The position numbers and the translations under genes were made by a program. 64,000 bases of DNA from an uncultured Muribaculaceae bacterium (GTDB lineage: Bacteria > Bacteroidota > Bacteroidia > Bacteroidales > Muribaculaceae): positions 44,056 to 108,055 of the forward strand of contig CAJUSZ010000005.1 of assembly GCA_910589425.1 (NCBI GenBank), read 5' to 3'. The notes under the pieces are model-generated. The model did not search any database. It was not told where the DNA came from and saw nothing but the letters and a program-made list of their open reading frames with translations. Positions 34,254 through 44,223 of the stretch are shown piece by piece (the stretch's first letter is position 1; every line of letters starts with the position of its first letter).

Positions 34254-34616
34254 ATGCTGAACAGCAGACAAGATATCAATCCTCTCATCATTGAGAGCAT
34301 CCAGGATAAGAAAGGAAAACGCATAACCGTAGTGGATCTTTCCGGAATAGAGATGGCTTCCACTGGAAGTTTTGTCATCTGCGAAGGGCGGTCCCCCTCG
34401 CAAGTGGCTGCAATCGCCGACAACATCAGGGAGTCAATACAGAAACACACCGGACGAAAGCCATACAACTACGATGGATACCGCAACAGTCAGTGGATCG
34501 TAATTGACTACGGAGAGACAATGGTCCATGTCTTTCTCCCCGAAGAAAGACAGCGCTACAATCTCGAAGAACTATGGGGAGATGCGGCCATGACCGAAAT
34601 CCCCGATATAGATTGA
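34254..34616 (+). CDS. rsfS: Ribosome silencing factor RsfS
   Basis: A 120-residue RsfS/Iojap-family protein that binds ribosomal protein uL14 and blocks subunit joining under starvation. The family pattern is visible as VVDLSGIEMASTGSFVICEGRSPSQVAAIADNI-type core (about 24-60), QWIVIDYGETMVHVF and the terminal YNLEELWGDA. It lies 45 bp before ftsH and is probably cotranscribed with it. Confidence 0.93.
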   Translation: MLNSRQDINPLIIESIQDKKGKRITVVDLSGIEMASTGSFVICEGRSPSQVAAIADNIRESIQKHTGRKPYNYDGYRNSQWIVIDYGETMVHVFLPEERQRYNLEELWGDAAMTEIPDID

Positions 34617-34661
34617 CTCTGGCGATAAAATATTTCCCCACCCACTCCAACACAGCATTTT

Positions 34662-36749
34662 ATGTTCCCCTCAAATAAAACCCCAAACCGCAAGCCTGCC
34701 CGCCGGCCGATGCTGAACATGTACTGGATGTACGCAATGATCGGACTTGCGCTCGTCGGCCTGTATTATTTTCAAAACAACGACCAGACACGCGAAGTCA
34801 ACTGGACTGAATTTGAAAAAACAGCCATGGCCGGCGATATTGAAAAGATCGTAGTCAATTACTCCAGCGGCGAAGCCGACGGATTCCTCACTGAAGCCGG
34901 GGCAAAACGGCTGAAATTCGACATGCAGCCCGGATTTGAAGGACAACGCAAGATAGAGACCACTATACCATCCACGGATAAAGTGCAGGAAAAAATCGAT
35001 TCATGGAACGCCGCATTGGCAGCCCAGGGAAAGCCTGCCATTACCGTGAATTATGAGAAAGGTTCGGATCTGATGCGCATATTCTGGGCGTTCGGACCGA
35101 TTCTTCTTATCTTCCTCGGATGGTATTTCATATCCAAAAAAATGTCTGGCGGCCCCGGAGGTGGAGGCGGGATTTTCAATGTAGGGAAATCGAAAGCCAC
35201 CGTGTTCGACAAAGATAAGGGCACAAACGTAACTTTCAAGGATGTGGCAGGCCTTGCCGAGGCGAAAGTCGAGATCGAGGAGATTGTGGAGTTCCTTAAA
35301 AACCCGCAACGCTACACCGAACTCGGAGCCAAAATTCCCAAAGGTGCGCTTCTCGTAGGCCCTCCGGGAACAGGTAAGACCCTGCTTGCCAAAGCTGTGG
35401 CCGGAGAAGCGAACGTACCGTTCCTGTCCATGTCGGGTTCAGACTTCGTCGAGATGTTTGTCGGAGTCGGAGCCGCGCGCGTCAGGGATCTTTTCAAACA
35501 AGCCAAAGACAAAGCTCCCTGCATAGTGTTTATCGACGAGATCGATGCTGTGGGACGGGCCAGAGGAAAGAACCCCAATATGGGCAGCAATGACGAGAGA
35601 GAGAATACCCTCAACCAGATGCTGACAGAAATGGACGGCTTCGGATCAAACAACGGTGTTATCATTCTTGCCGCCACAAACCGTGCCGATATGCTCGACA
35701 AAGCCCTTCTGCGTCCCGGACGGTTTGACCGCCAGATTTACGTGGATCTTCCGGAACTCACGGACCGCATGGAGATTTTCAACGTACACCTGCGCAACAT
35801 CAAGGTGAGCGCTAACATTGACGTGGAACAGCTCGCCCGTCAGACCCAGGGATTCTCAGGAGCAGACATAGCCAACGTTTGTAATGAAGCAGCGCTTATA
35901 GCAGCCCGCAACAACAAGCTCGAAGTGGAATGGAATGATTTCATGGCCGCTATCGACCGCATTGTCGGAGGACTTGAAAAAAGATCGAGGATCATCACAG
36001 ACGACGAAAAATTCTCTATCGCCACACACGAGGCCGGTCATGCCACTGTTACGTGGATGCTCCAGTATGGCAATCCTTTGGTAAAGGTTACTATCGTGCC
36101 CCGCGGGAGAGCCCTCGGCGCAGCATGGTATGCTCCTGACGCACGACAGATAATCCCGACTCAGGCTCTGCTTGACACCATGTGCGGACTGCTTGCAGGA
36201 AGAGCTGCGGAAGACCTTTTCACAGGCCAGATCGGCACCGGAGCAAGCGATGATCTCGAGAAATGCACCAAGATAGCCCGTTCTCTCGTGATGGTCTATG
36301 GCATGAGCAACAAACTCCCCAACATAAACTTCAACGACTCGACCGGACAGGACTACGGCTTCTCCAAACCATATTCCGAAGAGACTGCTGAACTCATCGA
36401 CAAAGAGGTAACCAGAATTGTCAATGAACAATACGAACGCGCGAAAGACATACTTCGCCAATATAGCTCGCAGCATAATGCAATCCGGGATATGCTTGTG
36501 AAGAATGAAGTAATTTTCCATGATGATGTCCAGAAAATTCTCGGACCACGCAAATGGAAATCCCGCACGGACGAAATAATAGAAATCAATAAGAAAGAAG
36601 AAGAAAACCGTATTAAAAACGACTCCGGACAAAACAATCCGGACAGTTTACCGATACCCGGAAACACGAAAACCAGACAGCCATCTCCGGCAAAACAGCA
36701 AGATAGCGAATCCGACGATGACGGCACCCCTCCTCCATTCAATAAATAA
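34662..36749 (+). CDS. ftsH: ATP-dependent zinc metalloprotease FtsH
   Basis: A membrane-anchored hexameric AAA+ protease degrading misfolded membrane proteins and regulators. Of 695 residues, helices lie at about 18-38 and 128-147 with a periplasmic segment between. The AAA domain has Walker A GPPGTGKTLLAKAVAG, Walker B CIVFIDEIDAVGR and the second region of homology NRADMLDKALLRPGRFDR. The Zn site is THEAGHATVTW. The C-terminal tail (about 640-695) is polar, Pro- and Asp-rich and probably disordered. Confidence 0.96.
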   Translation: MFPSNKTPNRKPARRPMLNMYWMYAMIGLALVGLYYFQNNDQTREVNWTEFEKTAMAGDIEKIVVNYSSGEADGFLTEAGAKRLKFDMQPGFEGQRKIETTIPSTDKVQEKIDSWNAALAAQGKPAITVNYEKGSDLMRIFWAFGPILLIFLGWYFISKKMSGGPGGGGGIFNVGKSKATVFDKDKGTNVTFKDVAGLAEAKVEIEEIVEFLKNPQRYTELGAKIPKGALLVGPPGTGKTLLAKAVAGEANVPFLSMSGSDFVEMFVGVGAARVRDLFKQAKDKAPCIVFIDEIDAVGRARGKNPNMGSNDERENTLNQMLTEMDGFGSNNGVIILAATNRADMLDKALLRPGRFDRQIYVDLPELTDRMEIFNVHLRNIKVSANIDVEQLARQTQGFSGADIANVCNEAALIAARNNKLEVEWNDFMAAIDRIVGGLEKRSRIITDDEKFSIATHEAGHATVTWMLQYGNPLVKVTIVPRGRALGAAWYAPDARQIIPTQALLDTMCGLLAGRAAEDLFTGQIGTGASDDLEKCTKIARSLVMVYGMSNKLPNINFNDSTGQDYGFSKPYSEETAELIDKEVTRIVNEQYERAKDILRQYSSQHNAIRDMLVKNEVIFHDDVQKILGPRKWKSRTDEIIEINKKEEENRIKNDSGQNNPDSLPIPGNTKTRQPSPAKQQDSESDDDGTPPPFNK

Positions 36750-36794
36750 AGTTTCCATCACACAGACATTCTTCTGAATCAACCGTCAGACAGG

Positions 36795-36827
36795 TTTCCC
36801 CCTCCTGCCATCAGGCAGGAAGGGAAA
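36795..36827 (+). terminator. Hairpin after ftsH
   Basis: A 7-bp stem (36803-36809 with 36814-36820) extends, across a small internal loop, into 36795-36800 with 36822-36827. No T run follows. Confidence 0.5.
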
Positions 36828-36915
36828 TCTTGCAGAATATAAAAAACTGTTTTTCGGAAATTAGTTTCCAGATTTCGGCAAAATTGTTCGATATCACCTA
36901 TTACAGACAACATCT

Positions 36916-36946
36916 TTTCCCAAATCTCATATTTAAACTAATTTTG
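36916..36946 (+). promoter_or_regulatory. Promoter of the RND efflux operon
   Basis: TTTC (36916-36919), a 19-base spacer and TAATTTTG (36939-36946). It gives a leader of about 80 nt before the adaptor gene. No regulator gene is adjacent. Confidence 0.6.
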
Positions 36947-37034
36947 CACAGTTAAATCTAATATTATCGGAGATCGGCAGGATCTCATGAATATCGGATT
37001 CTACGTAAGACTGACTTTAAACAAACTATTATAT

Positions 37035-38159
37035 ATGAAAATTCAACCCAACATTTATCTCGCGATTGGTGTACTCACCGGCAGCGCCATGCTGATCTCC
37101 TGCTCTTCGAAGCAGGATGGTCAGGCTCAGCAACAGGAGGTGCCCGAACTGGCTGTAATCACTGTAGGAGAAGAAGACGCAAGTCTTGAGACTGGCTACC
37201 CTGCCACTCTTCATGGAAAAAATGACGTGGAGATCCGTCCGCAGATTTCTGGATTCCTCACAAAAGTGAACGTTCAGGAAGGCCAGCGCGTCAGCGCCGG
37301 GCAAGTACTCTTCACAATCGACCAGGTGCAGCTTCAGGCCCAGGTTGACGCAGCCAAGGCCGCTATCGCAGTGGCCCAGGCCAACGTCAACACTGCAAAA
37401 ACCAATGCTGACAACAACAAGATCCTTCTTGAAAAAAACATAATAAGCGCGTCAGCATATCAGACCACAGTCGACGCACTGAATGCAGCCAAAGCCCAGC
37501 TCAACCAGGCTAACGCACAGCTTGTCTCGGCTCGAAAGAACCTTTCCTATTCCGTAGTTACAGCTCCGACATCCGGCGTGGTGGGAACGATCGATTTCAA
37601 GGAAGGCGCCCTCGTGTCGCCTCAGACGCTCCTCACCATACTTTCCAACAACGGAGACATCGAGGCATATTTCTCCCTGAACGAAAAAGAAATATACGGA
37701 CTCACACAGGACGGCAAGATCTCCATGTCCGAAGCTATGAAAACACTGCCGCCGGTAACCTTGCTCCTTGCCAACGGGGAACGATATGGACGTCAGGGAA
37801 AGATCATCTCCATTTCAGGGGTACTCGACCCGACCACCGGCAGCGCTACAGCAAAAGCCATCTTCCCCAATCCCGACGGTCTGCTGAGATCAGGAAACAC
37901 CGGACAGGTACTCATCCCATCCATGCAGCGGAACGCAATCCTTATCCCGCAGAAGGCCACCTACGAGGTGCAGGACATGAAGTTCTGTTATGTAGTGGGC
38001 GATTCAAGCAAAGTACATTCCACCCCTATCCAGATATCTGAAAACAACGACGGACAGAACTTTATCGTAACCGGAGGTCTGAAACCGGGCGACAAGGTTG
38101 TAGTAGAGGGCGTGGGCATCTCTGTAAAAGACGGGATGCAAATCAAACCCAAGAAATAA
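37035..38159 (+). CDS. RND efflux periplasmic adaptor (AcrA/MexA type)
   Basis: A 374-residue membrane-fusion protein. The N terminus (about 1-24) is a lipoprotein signal with lipobox LISC. Two half-lipoyl segments flank an Ala-rich coiled-coil hairpin (about 90-160, with long AKAAIAVAQANVNTAKTNA-like heptads). A beta-barrel and membrane-proximal domain follow. The start MKIQPNIYL is preferred because it puts the signal at the N terminus. It is first in an adaptor-pump-outer-membrane-channel operon. Confidence 0.92.
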   Translation: MKIQPNIYLAIGVLTGSAMLISCSSKQDGQAQQQEVPELAVITVGEEDASLETGYPATLHGKNDVEIRPQISGFLTKVNVQEGQRVSAGQVLFTIDQVQLQAQVDAAKAAIAVAQANVNTAKTNADNNKILLEKNIISASAYQTTVDALNAAKAQLNQANAQLVSARKNLSYSVVTAPTSGVVGTIDFKEGALVSPQTLLTILSNNGDIEAYFSLNEKEIYGLTQDGKISMSEAMKTLPPVTLLLANGERYGRQGKIISISGVLDPTTGSATAKAIFPNPDGLLRSGNTGQVLIPSMQRNAILIPQKATYEVQDMKFCYVVGDSSKVHSTPIQISENNDGQNFIVTGGLKPGDKVVVEGVGISVKDGMQIKPKK

Positions 38160-38214
38160 GATTCCGCATAGAGAATACATTCTCTACTGCTAAATTCAAC
38201 TTTAAACAAACGAG

Positions 38215-41200
38215 ATGAATCTTTCAACATTTATAAAACGCCCGGTGCTGTCGACCGTGATCTCGATTTTCATCGTGATTTTCGGTCTGCTCGGAATCAC
38301 TTCCCTGCCGGTCGAGCAATATCCGGACATAGCACCACCTACAATCCGCGTGTCCACAACATATACCGGTGCGAATGCGGAAAGTGTGCTTAACTCCGTG
38401 ATCGCGCCTCTTGAGGAACAGATCAACGGAGCAGAGGGCATGGAATACATGATGTCGTCCGCTTCAAACAACGGATCGGCTGAAATATCTGTCTACTTCA
38501 AACAGGGTACGGATCCTGACATGGCAGCCGTCGACGTGCAGAACCGAGTAGCCAAAGCCGCGAGCTTCCTCCCCTCGGAGGTGAATCAGGTCGGTGTCAT
38601 CACCCAGAAGAGACAGTCATCGATGCTCGTTGTTCTCAACATATTCAGCGAAGACGATCAGTACTCCGAAGAGTTCATCGAGAACTACATGGCCATCAAC
38701 ATCGTTCCTGTCATAAAACGAATCACCGGCGTCGGAGACGCCATGGTAATGGGTGCCGACTACTCAATGCGTATATGGCTGAAACCAGATGTAATGGCTC
38801 AGTACGGTCTGATGCCGACAGATGTCTCTGCGGCACTTGCCGAACAGAACATCGAGGCCGCTCCGGGTCAGTTCGGCGAAAGCGGAAACCAGAGCTTCCA
38901 GTATGTGATGCGCTATAAAGGCCGTCTCGCCGACGAGAAAGAGTTTGAAGACATTATCATCCGGGCTACAGCCGACGGCGAGATTCTCCGTCTGAAGGAT
39001 GTGGCCGACGTGGAACTCGGACGTCTGACATACGGCTTCGAATCAACAACCAACGGACATATCGGCTGTTCGGCCATCATCTTCCAGGCTGCCGGTTCAA
39101 ACGCGACCCAGGTTGTAAACGATATCCAGAAAGAGATAGAGCGCTTCCAGAAAGAGGCTCCGAAAGGAATACGCATAACAACCTCAATGAATGTCAACGA
39201 CTTCCTTTATGCGTCGATCGACGAGGTGATCAAAACCCTTATCGAGGCATTCGTGCTTGTGTTCCTTGTAGTGTTCATATTCCTTCAGGACTTCCGTTCC
39301 ACCATCATCCCGATGATCGCAATTCCGGTGGCTCTCGTCGGAACATTCTTCCTGCTGAATATCTTCGGATTCTCGATAAACCTCCTTACTCTCTCGGCTC
39401 TCGTACTCGCAATCGCCATCGTGGTGGACGACGCCATAGTGGTGGTCGAGGCGGTCCACGCCAAGCTTGACCAAGGCTACCAGTCGGCCCGCCGCGCTTC
39501 CATCGACGCCATGAACGAGATCTCAGGAGCTATCGTTTCGATCACACTCGTAATGATGCTCGTGTTCATCCCCGTGTCATTCATGGGCGGAACATCCGGC
39601 ATTTTCTATCGCCAGTTCGGTCTGACCATGGCTATGGCAATCGGTCTTTCGGCGATCAACGCTCTGACCCTTTCCCCTGCCCTTTGCGCCATATTCCTCA
39701 AACCGCATAAAAGCGACGCAGGCCTTAAAGAGCGCATGGCTGACGCCTACTCGGCAGCAGGCGAGGCTGTAAAGCAAACTTACAAGAAACGTCTGCTTCC
39801 CTCGTTCCCTCCCATCGTTACCATGATCCTCATCATAGCAGCAGTGGTGTTCCTTGTGCTTGGATGGTATTCATTCGAGAACGTAACTCTCAGCGTGATC
39901 GCTGTGGCAACAGCAGTCCTGGCTCTTGTAGGCATGATTTCCAAGCGATTCCTCGATAGCTTCAACAACGTGTTCAACAAGCTTTTGGCTAACTATAAGA
40001 AATGGACTGAATTCTTCGTCAGCCATAAATGGATAAGCTTCGGATTTGTAGCGGCATCTATCGCCGTACTCGTTCTGCTGATGAACACCACGGCGACCTC
40101 GCTCGTGCCTGACGAAGACACAGGCACCATAATGGGCGTCGTAGACATGCCTCCCGCCACTGCAAAAGAAAAGACCAAACGGATAATGGATCAGGTAGAC
40201 AGCATAGCCGCCACAATACCTGAGATCGAATTCCGCACAGCCATCACCGGTTACTCTTTTGTCGGAGGACAGGGCAACACCTACGGTTCATTCATCATCA
40301 AGCTCCGCCACTGGAGCCAGCGCACAGGAGACAACCAGACTGCCGACGCAGTTCTCGGAATGCTTTATCAGAAATGCGGTGCGATCAAAGATGCCCGAAT
40401 CATGTTCTTCAAGCCTCCGATGATCAGCGGTTACTCCGTAACCAACGGCTTCGAGATCAAGCTTCAGGACAAAACAGGAGGAAGCATCGACAACTTCTTC
40501 AATATCTACCAGCGGTTTATCGGCGCACTGAATGCACGCCCTGAGATCTCGATGGCCTATTCTACCTTCAACCCGACTTTCCCCCAGTATCTTGTTGAGA
40601 TAGACGTCGCCAAGGTGAAACAGGCGGGGCTGACCCAGAATGCCATCCTCACGGCTCTGCAAGGCTATTACGGAGGTATGTATATCTCCAACTTCAACCG
40701 CTTCGGAAAGCTTTACCGCGTGATGATGCAGGCCGACCCGGAAGCCCGCGTATCGCCCGAAACACTCAAACAGGTAAAAGTACGCAACGGAGCTACAATG
40801 GCTCCGATCGACAACTTCGTCAGCCTTAAACGCGTATACGGTCCTGACGTGATCAACCGATTCAATATGTTCACAAGCATCTCCGTAACCGGCTCTCCCG
40901 CTCCAGGAGTATCATCCGGTGATGCCATCGCGGCCATTGAAGAAGTGGCTGCGCAGACTCTGCCGGTTGGATTCGGCTACGAATACTCAGGCCTTACCCG
41001 TGAGGAAGCCTCTACCGGAAGCGGCAACACAGGCTACATATTCGGACTCGTGCTTCTGTTCGTCTACCTGCTTCTGTCTGCGCAATATGAAAGCTACATG
41101 CTTCCATGGGCCGTGATTCTCTCCGTGCCTTTCGGCCTCATGGGCACATTCATATTCGCTCGCTTCATGGGCATTGACAACAACATCTACCTCCAGATCG

Positions 41201-41595
41201 CGCTGATCATGCTTATAGGTCTATTGGCCAAAAACGCGATTCTTATCGTGGAATTTGCCCTTGAAAGACGAAAGACCGGCATGAGCATAGTCCAGGCTGC
41301 CATCCAGGGTGCCGAAGCACGTCTACGCCCGATTCTTATGACATCACTGGCCATGATCATCGGTCTGCTCCCGATGATGTTCGCTCACGGAGCAGGCGCA
41401 AACGGCAACCATGCACTCGGAACCGGAGCCATCGGCGGCATGTTGATAGGCATGATACTCCAGGTACTCGTCGTTCCTGCACTTTTTGTGGCTTTCCAGA
41501 AACTACAGGAGAAAATATCGCCTATCAAATGGGAAGACAAAGACAATTCCGGAATATCATCCGAACTTGAGCAATATGGTATCAAACACGAATAA
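38215..41595 (+). CDS. RND efflux pump permease (AcrB type) with an extra membrane hairpin
   Basis: An inner-membrane proton/drug antiporter of the HAE1 type. The first helix, the VVDDAIVVVEAV proton-relay segment in helix 4 and the late GLLAKNAILIVEF segment are present. It is 1126 residues, about 75 longer than AcrB. The excess falls at about 500-585, between the halves, where two additional hydrophobic stretches (around IVTMILIIAAVVFLVLGW and LSVIAVATAVLALVGMI) predict an added membrane hairpin. The substrate is unknown. It lies 9 bp before the outer-membrane channel gene. Confidence 0.93.
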   Translation: MNLSTFIKRPVLSTVISIFIVIFGLLGITSLPVEQYPDIAPPTIRVSTTYTGANAESVLNSVIAPLEEQINGAEGMEYMMSSASNNGSAEISVYFKQGTDPDMAAVDVQNRVAKAASFLPSEVNQVGVITQKRQSSMLVVLNIFSEDDQYSEEFIENYMAINIVPVIKRITGVGDAMVMGADYSMRIWLKPDVMAQYGLMPTDVSAALAEQNIEAAPGQFGESGNQSFQYVMRYKGRLADEKEFEDIIIRATADGEILRLKDVADVELGRLTYGFESTTNGHIGCSAIIFQAAGSNATQVVNDIQKEIERFQKEAPKGIRITTSMNVNDFLYASIDEVIKTLIEAFVLVFLVVFIFLQDFRSTIIPMIAIPVALVGTFFLLNIFGFSINLLTLSALVLAIAIVVDDAIVVVEAVHAKLDQGYQSARRASIDAMNEISGAIVSITLVMMLVFIPVSFMGGTSGIFYRQFGLTMAMAIGLSAINALTLSPALCAIFLKPHKSDAGLKERMADAYSAAGEAVKQTYKKRLLPSFPPIVTMILIIAAVVFLVLGWYSFENVTLSVIAVATAVLALVGMISKRFLDSFNNVFNKLLANYKKWTEFFVSHKWISFGFVAASIAVLVLLMNTTATSLVPDEDTGTIMGVVDMPPATAKEKTKRIMDQVDSIAATIPEIEFRTAITGYSFVGGQGNTYGSFIIKLRHWSQRTGDNQTADAVLGMLYQKCGAIKDARIMFFKPPMISGYSVTNGFEIKLQDKTGGSIDNFFNIYQRFIGALNARPEISMAYSTFNPTFPQYLVEIDVAKVKQAGLTQNAILTALQGYYGGMYISNFNRFGKLYRVMMQADPEARVSPETLKQVKVRNGATMAPIDNFVSLKRVYGPDVINRFNMFTSISVTGSPAPGVSSGDAIAAIEEVAAQTLPVGFGYEYSGLTREEASTGSGNTGYIFGLVLLFVYLLLSAQYESYMLPWAVILSVPFGLMGTFIFARFMGIDNNIYLQIALIMLIGLLAKNAILIVEFALERRKTGMSIVQAAIQGAEARLRPILMTSLAMIIGLLPMMFAHGAGANGNHALGTGAIGGMLIGMILQVLVVPALFVAFQKLQEKISPIKWEDKDNSGISSELEQYGIKHE

Positions 41596-41604
41596 TCATC
41601 CCCA

Positions 41605-42984
41605 ATGAACCGTATCGTAAAAACATCCATGGCAGCAGCCCTCATCCTTATGCTCGGCAGCTGCAACATATACAAGAAATATGAGATGCCTACGGCAGAC
41701 AGCGCCATCGTGGCCGACTACGCCAAGGCATCGGCAGAGGTCGCAGACAGCACCTCGCTCCCATACCTCGGTTGGGAGCGGGTGTTCACCGACCCGCAGC
41801 TCCAGAGCCTGATCAGACTCGCCATTGAAAACAACAAGGATCTCGAAAACGCACGTCTCAATATAGAGATCGCCAGGGCACAGCTCAAAGGCGCCAAACT
41901 GAGCTATTTCCCCTCCGCCGCGCTCAACATCAATGGCGCCGGAGCAAGCTACGACCACTCGCAGATGAGCTGGACATACCAGATACCGCTGGCCTTGAAC
42001 TGGGAAATAGACGCTTTCGGAAAGATCCTTAACCGCAAACGCGGAGCGCAGGTTGGAGTCGAACAAATGGAGGCATACAGACAGGCAGCCCAGTCCCAGA
42101 TCGTATGTGGAGTTGCCAATGTGTATTACTCCCTCGTGCTTCTGAACCAGCAGCTCGACCTTACCAGACGTACAGCTGAAATATGGAAAGAGCAGGTTGA
42201 ATCCATGGAACTGATGAAAGAGGCGGCCTATGTGGATGAAGCGGCAGTTGTCCAAAGCCGGGCAAACTACTTCAATCTGCTCTCCAGCATCCCGGATCTC
42301 GAACAACAGATACATCTGACACAGAACACTCTCTCGCTTCTGCTCAACACATACCCGCAGAAATGGGAAGTAACGTCGCAGCTGACATTCGACCTTCCGA
42401 CAGACCTTACAAAAGGCATACCGGTGAGCTATCTTGCAGCCCGGCCCGATGTAAAAGCAGCCGAACGGGCTTTCGCAGTGGCTTATTACGCCACCAACTC
42501 CGCCAGAGCAAACTTTTACCCGAGCCTCAGCATTTCCTCCAACGGGGGATTCACTAATCTTCTCGGTTCGTTCATAACCAATCCCGGGAAATGGTTCGTG
42601 CAGCTGGCTGGATCGCTTGTAGCACCTCTTTTCTCAAGAGGCCAGAACATAGCCGCCCTTCAGGCTGCGAAAGCTCAGCAACAGCAGGCTCTCAATAATT
42701 TTGAATACTCCGTCCTCAATGCCTCTGCGGAAGTGAGCGACGCTCTTGTCAAACTTGAGAAAAACAGTCAGAAGCACGAATATATACTCCAGCAGATCGA
42801 CCAGCTTGAGAAATCGGTTGAATACACGCAGGAGCTGCTGCAATACAAACGAGGCACAACCTACCTTGAAGTGCTGACAGCGCGCTCATCCCTGCTCCAG
42901 GCACAGCTATCAAGCCTCGCTTGCTGGCACTCAAGAGCCACCGCGCTTATTCAACTCTACCAGGCCGTAGGAGGCGGACGCTGA
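41605..42984 (+). CDS. Outer-membrane efflux lipoprotein (TolC/NodT type)
   Basis: A 459-residue outer-membrane factor. It begins with a lipoprotein signal (lipobox LGSC), as in OprM/CmeC-type channels. Two internally similar repeats (about 60-255 and 265-455) form the alpha-barrel and beta-barrel; the RLNIEIARAQL, AARPDVKAAERAFA and YKRGTTYLEVLTARSSLLQAQ segments are typical. It completes the tripartite pump and is followed by a terminator hairpin. Confidence 0.92.
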   Translation: MNRIVKTSMAAALILMLGSCNIYKKYEMPTADSAIVADYAKASAEVADSTSLPYLGWERVFTDPQLQSLIRLAIENNKDLENARLNIEIARAQLKGAKLSYFPSAALNINGAGASYDHSQMSWTYQIPLALNWEIDAFGKILNRKRGAQVGVEQMEAYRQAAQSQIVCGVANVYYSLVLLNQQLDLTRRTAEIWKEQVESMELMKEAAYVDEAAVVQSRANYFNLLSSIPDLEQQIHLTQNTLSLLLNTYPQKWEVTSQLTFDLPTDLTKGIPVSYLAARPDVKAAERAFAVAYYATNSARANFYPSLSISSNGGFTNLLGSFITNPGKWFVQLAGSLVAPLFSRGQNIAALQAAKAQQQQALNNFEYSVLNASAEVSDALVKLEKNSQKHEYILQQIDQLEKSVEYTQELLQYKRGTTYLEVLTARSSLLQAQLSSLACWHSRATALIQLYQAVGGGR

Positions 42985-43020
42985 CATAAGCCGTTCACAT
43001 TCCACGCAGATACCAACCAG

Positions 43021-43062
43021 GACAGGAGGATTAAAGTCTTTCCAGGATAAAATCCTCCTGTC
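43021..43062 (+). terminator. Terminator of the RND efflux operon
   Basis: A perfect 12-bp stem (43021-43032 with 43051-43062) starts 37 bp after the last gene. There is no T run. Confidence 0.65.
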
Positions 43063-43109
43063 ATCATTCAAAACAATTCCTTACAACACAACACCTAAAG
43101 CACATAACT

Positions 43110-43907
43110 ATGACTCACATCAGCCCACTCGCTTTCGTAAACCCGGCTGCCAAGATCGGGAATGACGTAAGAATCGAAGCATTCGCTTTCATCGATGAAG
43201 ACACAGTTATCGGAGATGGATGCCACATCCGCCCGCACGCAAGCATCCTGCCAGGAGCAAGAATAGGCAAAAACAACACAATCTACGAAGGTGCCATCAT
43301 TGCTGCCGAACCACAGGACTTCAGATGGAAAGGCGAAAAGACAGAAGTCATAATCGGCGATGACAATAAAATCAGGGAACACGTGATCATCAACCGCGGT
43401 ATACGTCCTGAATCAGCCACAAAAATCGGCAACGGCAACTTCATCATGGCCCAGACCCACATAGGCCACGACTCCGAGATAGGCAACCGATGCGTGATCG
43501 GCAACGCAGTCAAAATAGCAGGCGACTGCAAAATAGGCGACTGCACGATCCTGTCATCAAACGCACTCGTCCACGAACGGTGCGAGATAGGACAATGGGT
43601 TCTGATCAAAGGTGGATGCCGCGTCAACAGCCACGTTCCGCCATACACTGTCATGGCCCACAACCCGATAAGCTATTACAGTGTCAACGCATTTATACTG
43701 AGAAACCAGAAGATGCCGGAAGAGCGTATCGACGACATTGCCAAATGCTACCGACACATCTACCAATGCAACACGTCTCCGTTCAACGCCTTGAAACGGA
43801 TAGAAGAAGACGTTCCGCAGAGCGAGGAACGCGACAACATTCTGTCGTTCATCCGCAATCACAACCTGAAGATAGCCGCTCTCAACTTCGACACTCTCGC
43901 CGATTGA
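43110..43907 (+). CDS. Second LpxA-like UDP-GlcNAc O-acyltransferase
   Basis: A 265-residue left-handed beta-helix protein with the LpxA layout: hexapeptide repeats, EPQDFRWKGEKTEVIIGD, INRG, the THIGHDSEIGN segment with both conserved His residues, and the C-terminal helical domain. It lacks the N-terminal uridine-binding domain of LpxD. Compared with the lpxA at 294 it is clearly divergent and has no other lipid A genes beside it. It has its own strong terminator. Possible roles are a different acyl chain, another UDP-sugar or a condition-specific lipid A; none can be chosen from sequence. Confidence 0.87.
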   Translation: MTHISPLAFVNPAAKIGNDVRIEAFAFIDEDTVIGDGCHIRPHASILPGARIGKNNTIYEGAIIAAEPQDFRWKGEKTEVIIGDDNKIREHVIINRGIRPESATKIGNGNFIMAQTHIGHDSEIGNRCVIGNAVKIAGDCKIGDCTILSSNALVHERCEIGQWVLIKGGCRVNSHVPPYTVMAHNPISYYSVNAFILRNQKMPEERIDDIAKCYRHIYQCNTSPFNALKRIEEDVPQSEERDNILSFIRNHNLKIAALNFDTLAD

Positions 43908-43922
43908 GAAACATATCATCAC

Positions 43923-43969
43923 AAAACGTCCCGCTTTATATGATTTTGACATTAAAGCGGGACGTTTTT
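43923..43969 (+). terminator. Terminator of the second lpxA-like gene
   Basis: A perfect 16-bp stem (43923-43938 with 43953-43968) ends in a T run to 43969. Confidence 0.9.
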
Positions 43970-44064
43970 ATCAGAGTTAACTAAATATCCACCACAATAC
44001 AGCGAAATTAACAAACTGAATATCAATTAAATTAAATTTTTCAGTCAAAAAAATCGCCGAAATA

Positions 44065-44096
44065 TTTGGCCAGTTCGCGAAGAATTACTAATTTTG
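44065..44096 (+). promoter_or_regulatory. Promoter of tRNA-Gln
   Basis: TTTG (44065-44068), a 20-base spacer and TAATTTTG (44089-44096), an exact consensus match. Confidence 0.82.
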
Positions 44097-44152
44097 CATC
44101 GTCAAAAGAGACACGGCAAGCCCAAAGGCAAGCCGGGAATAGACAGAAACAT

Positions 44153-44223
44153 TGCCTTGTGGTGTAATGGTAGCACTCCGGATTCTGGTTCCGTCTGTGA
44201 GGGTTCGAGTCCTTCCAAGGCAA
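44153..44223 (+). tRNA. tRNA-Gln (CTG)
   Basis: Acceptor TGCCTTG pairs with CAAGGCA; the anticodon loop TTCTGGT gives CTG; T loop TTCGAGT; discriminator A. The weak U1-A72 pair is typical of tRNA-Gln. The CCA end is not encoded. Confidence 0.92.

Noticed and set aside
43110..43907. LpxD as an identity for the second acyltransferase
   Set aside because: The N-terminal uridine-binding domain of LpxD is missing, and the EPQDF and INRG segments and the C-terminal helices follow LpxA.
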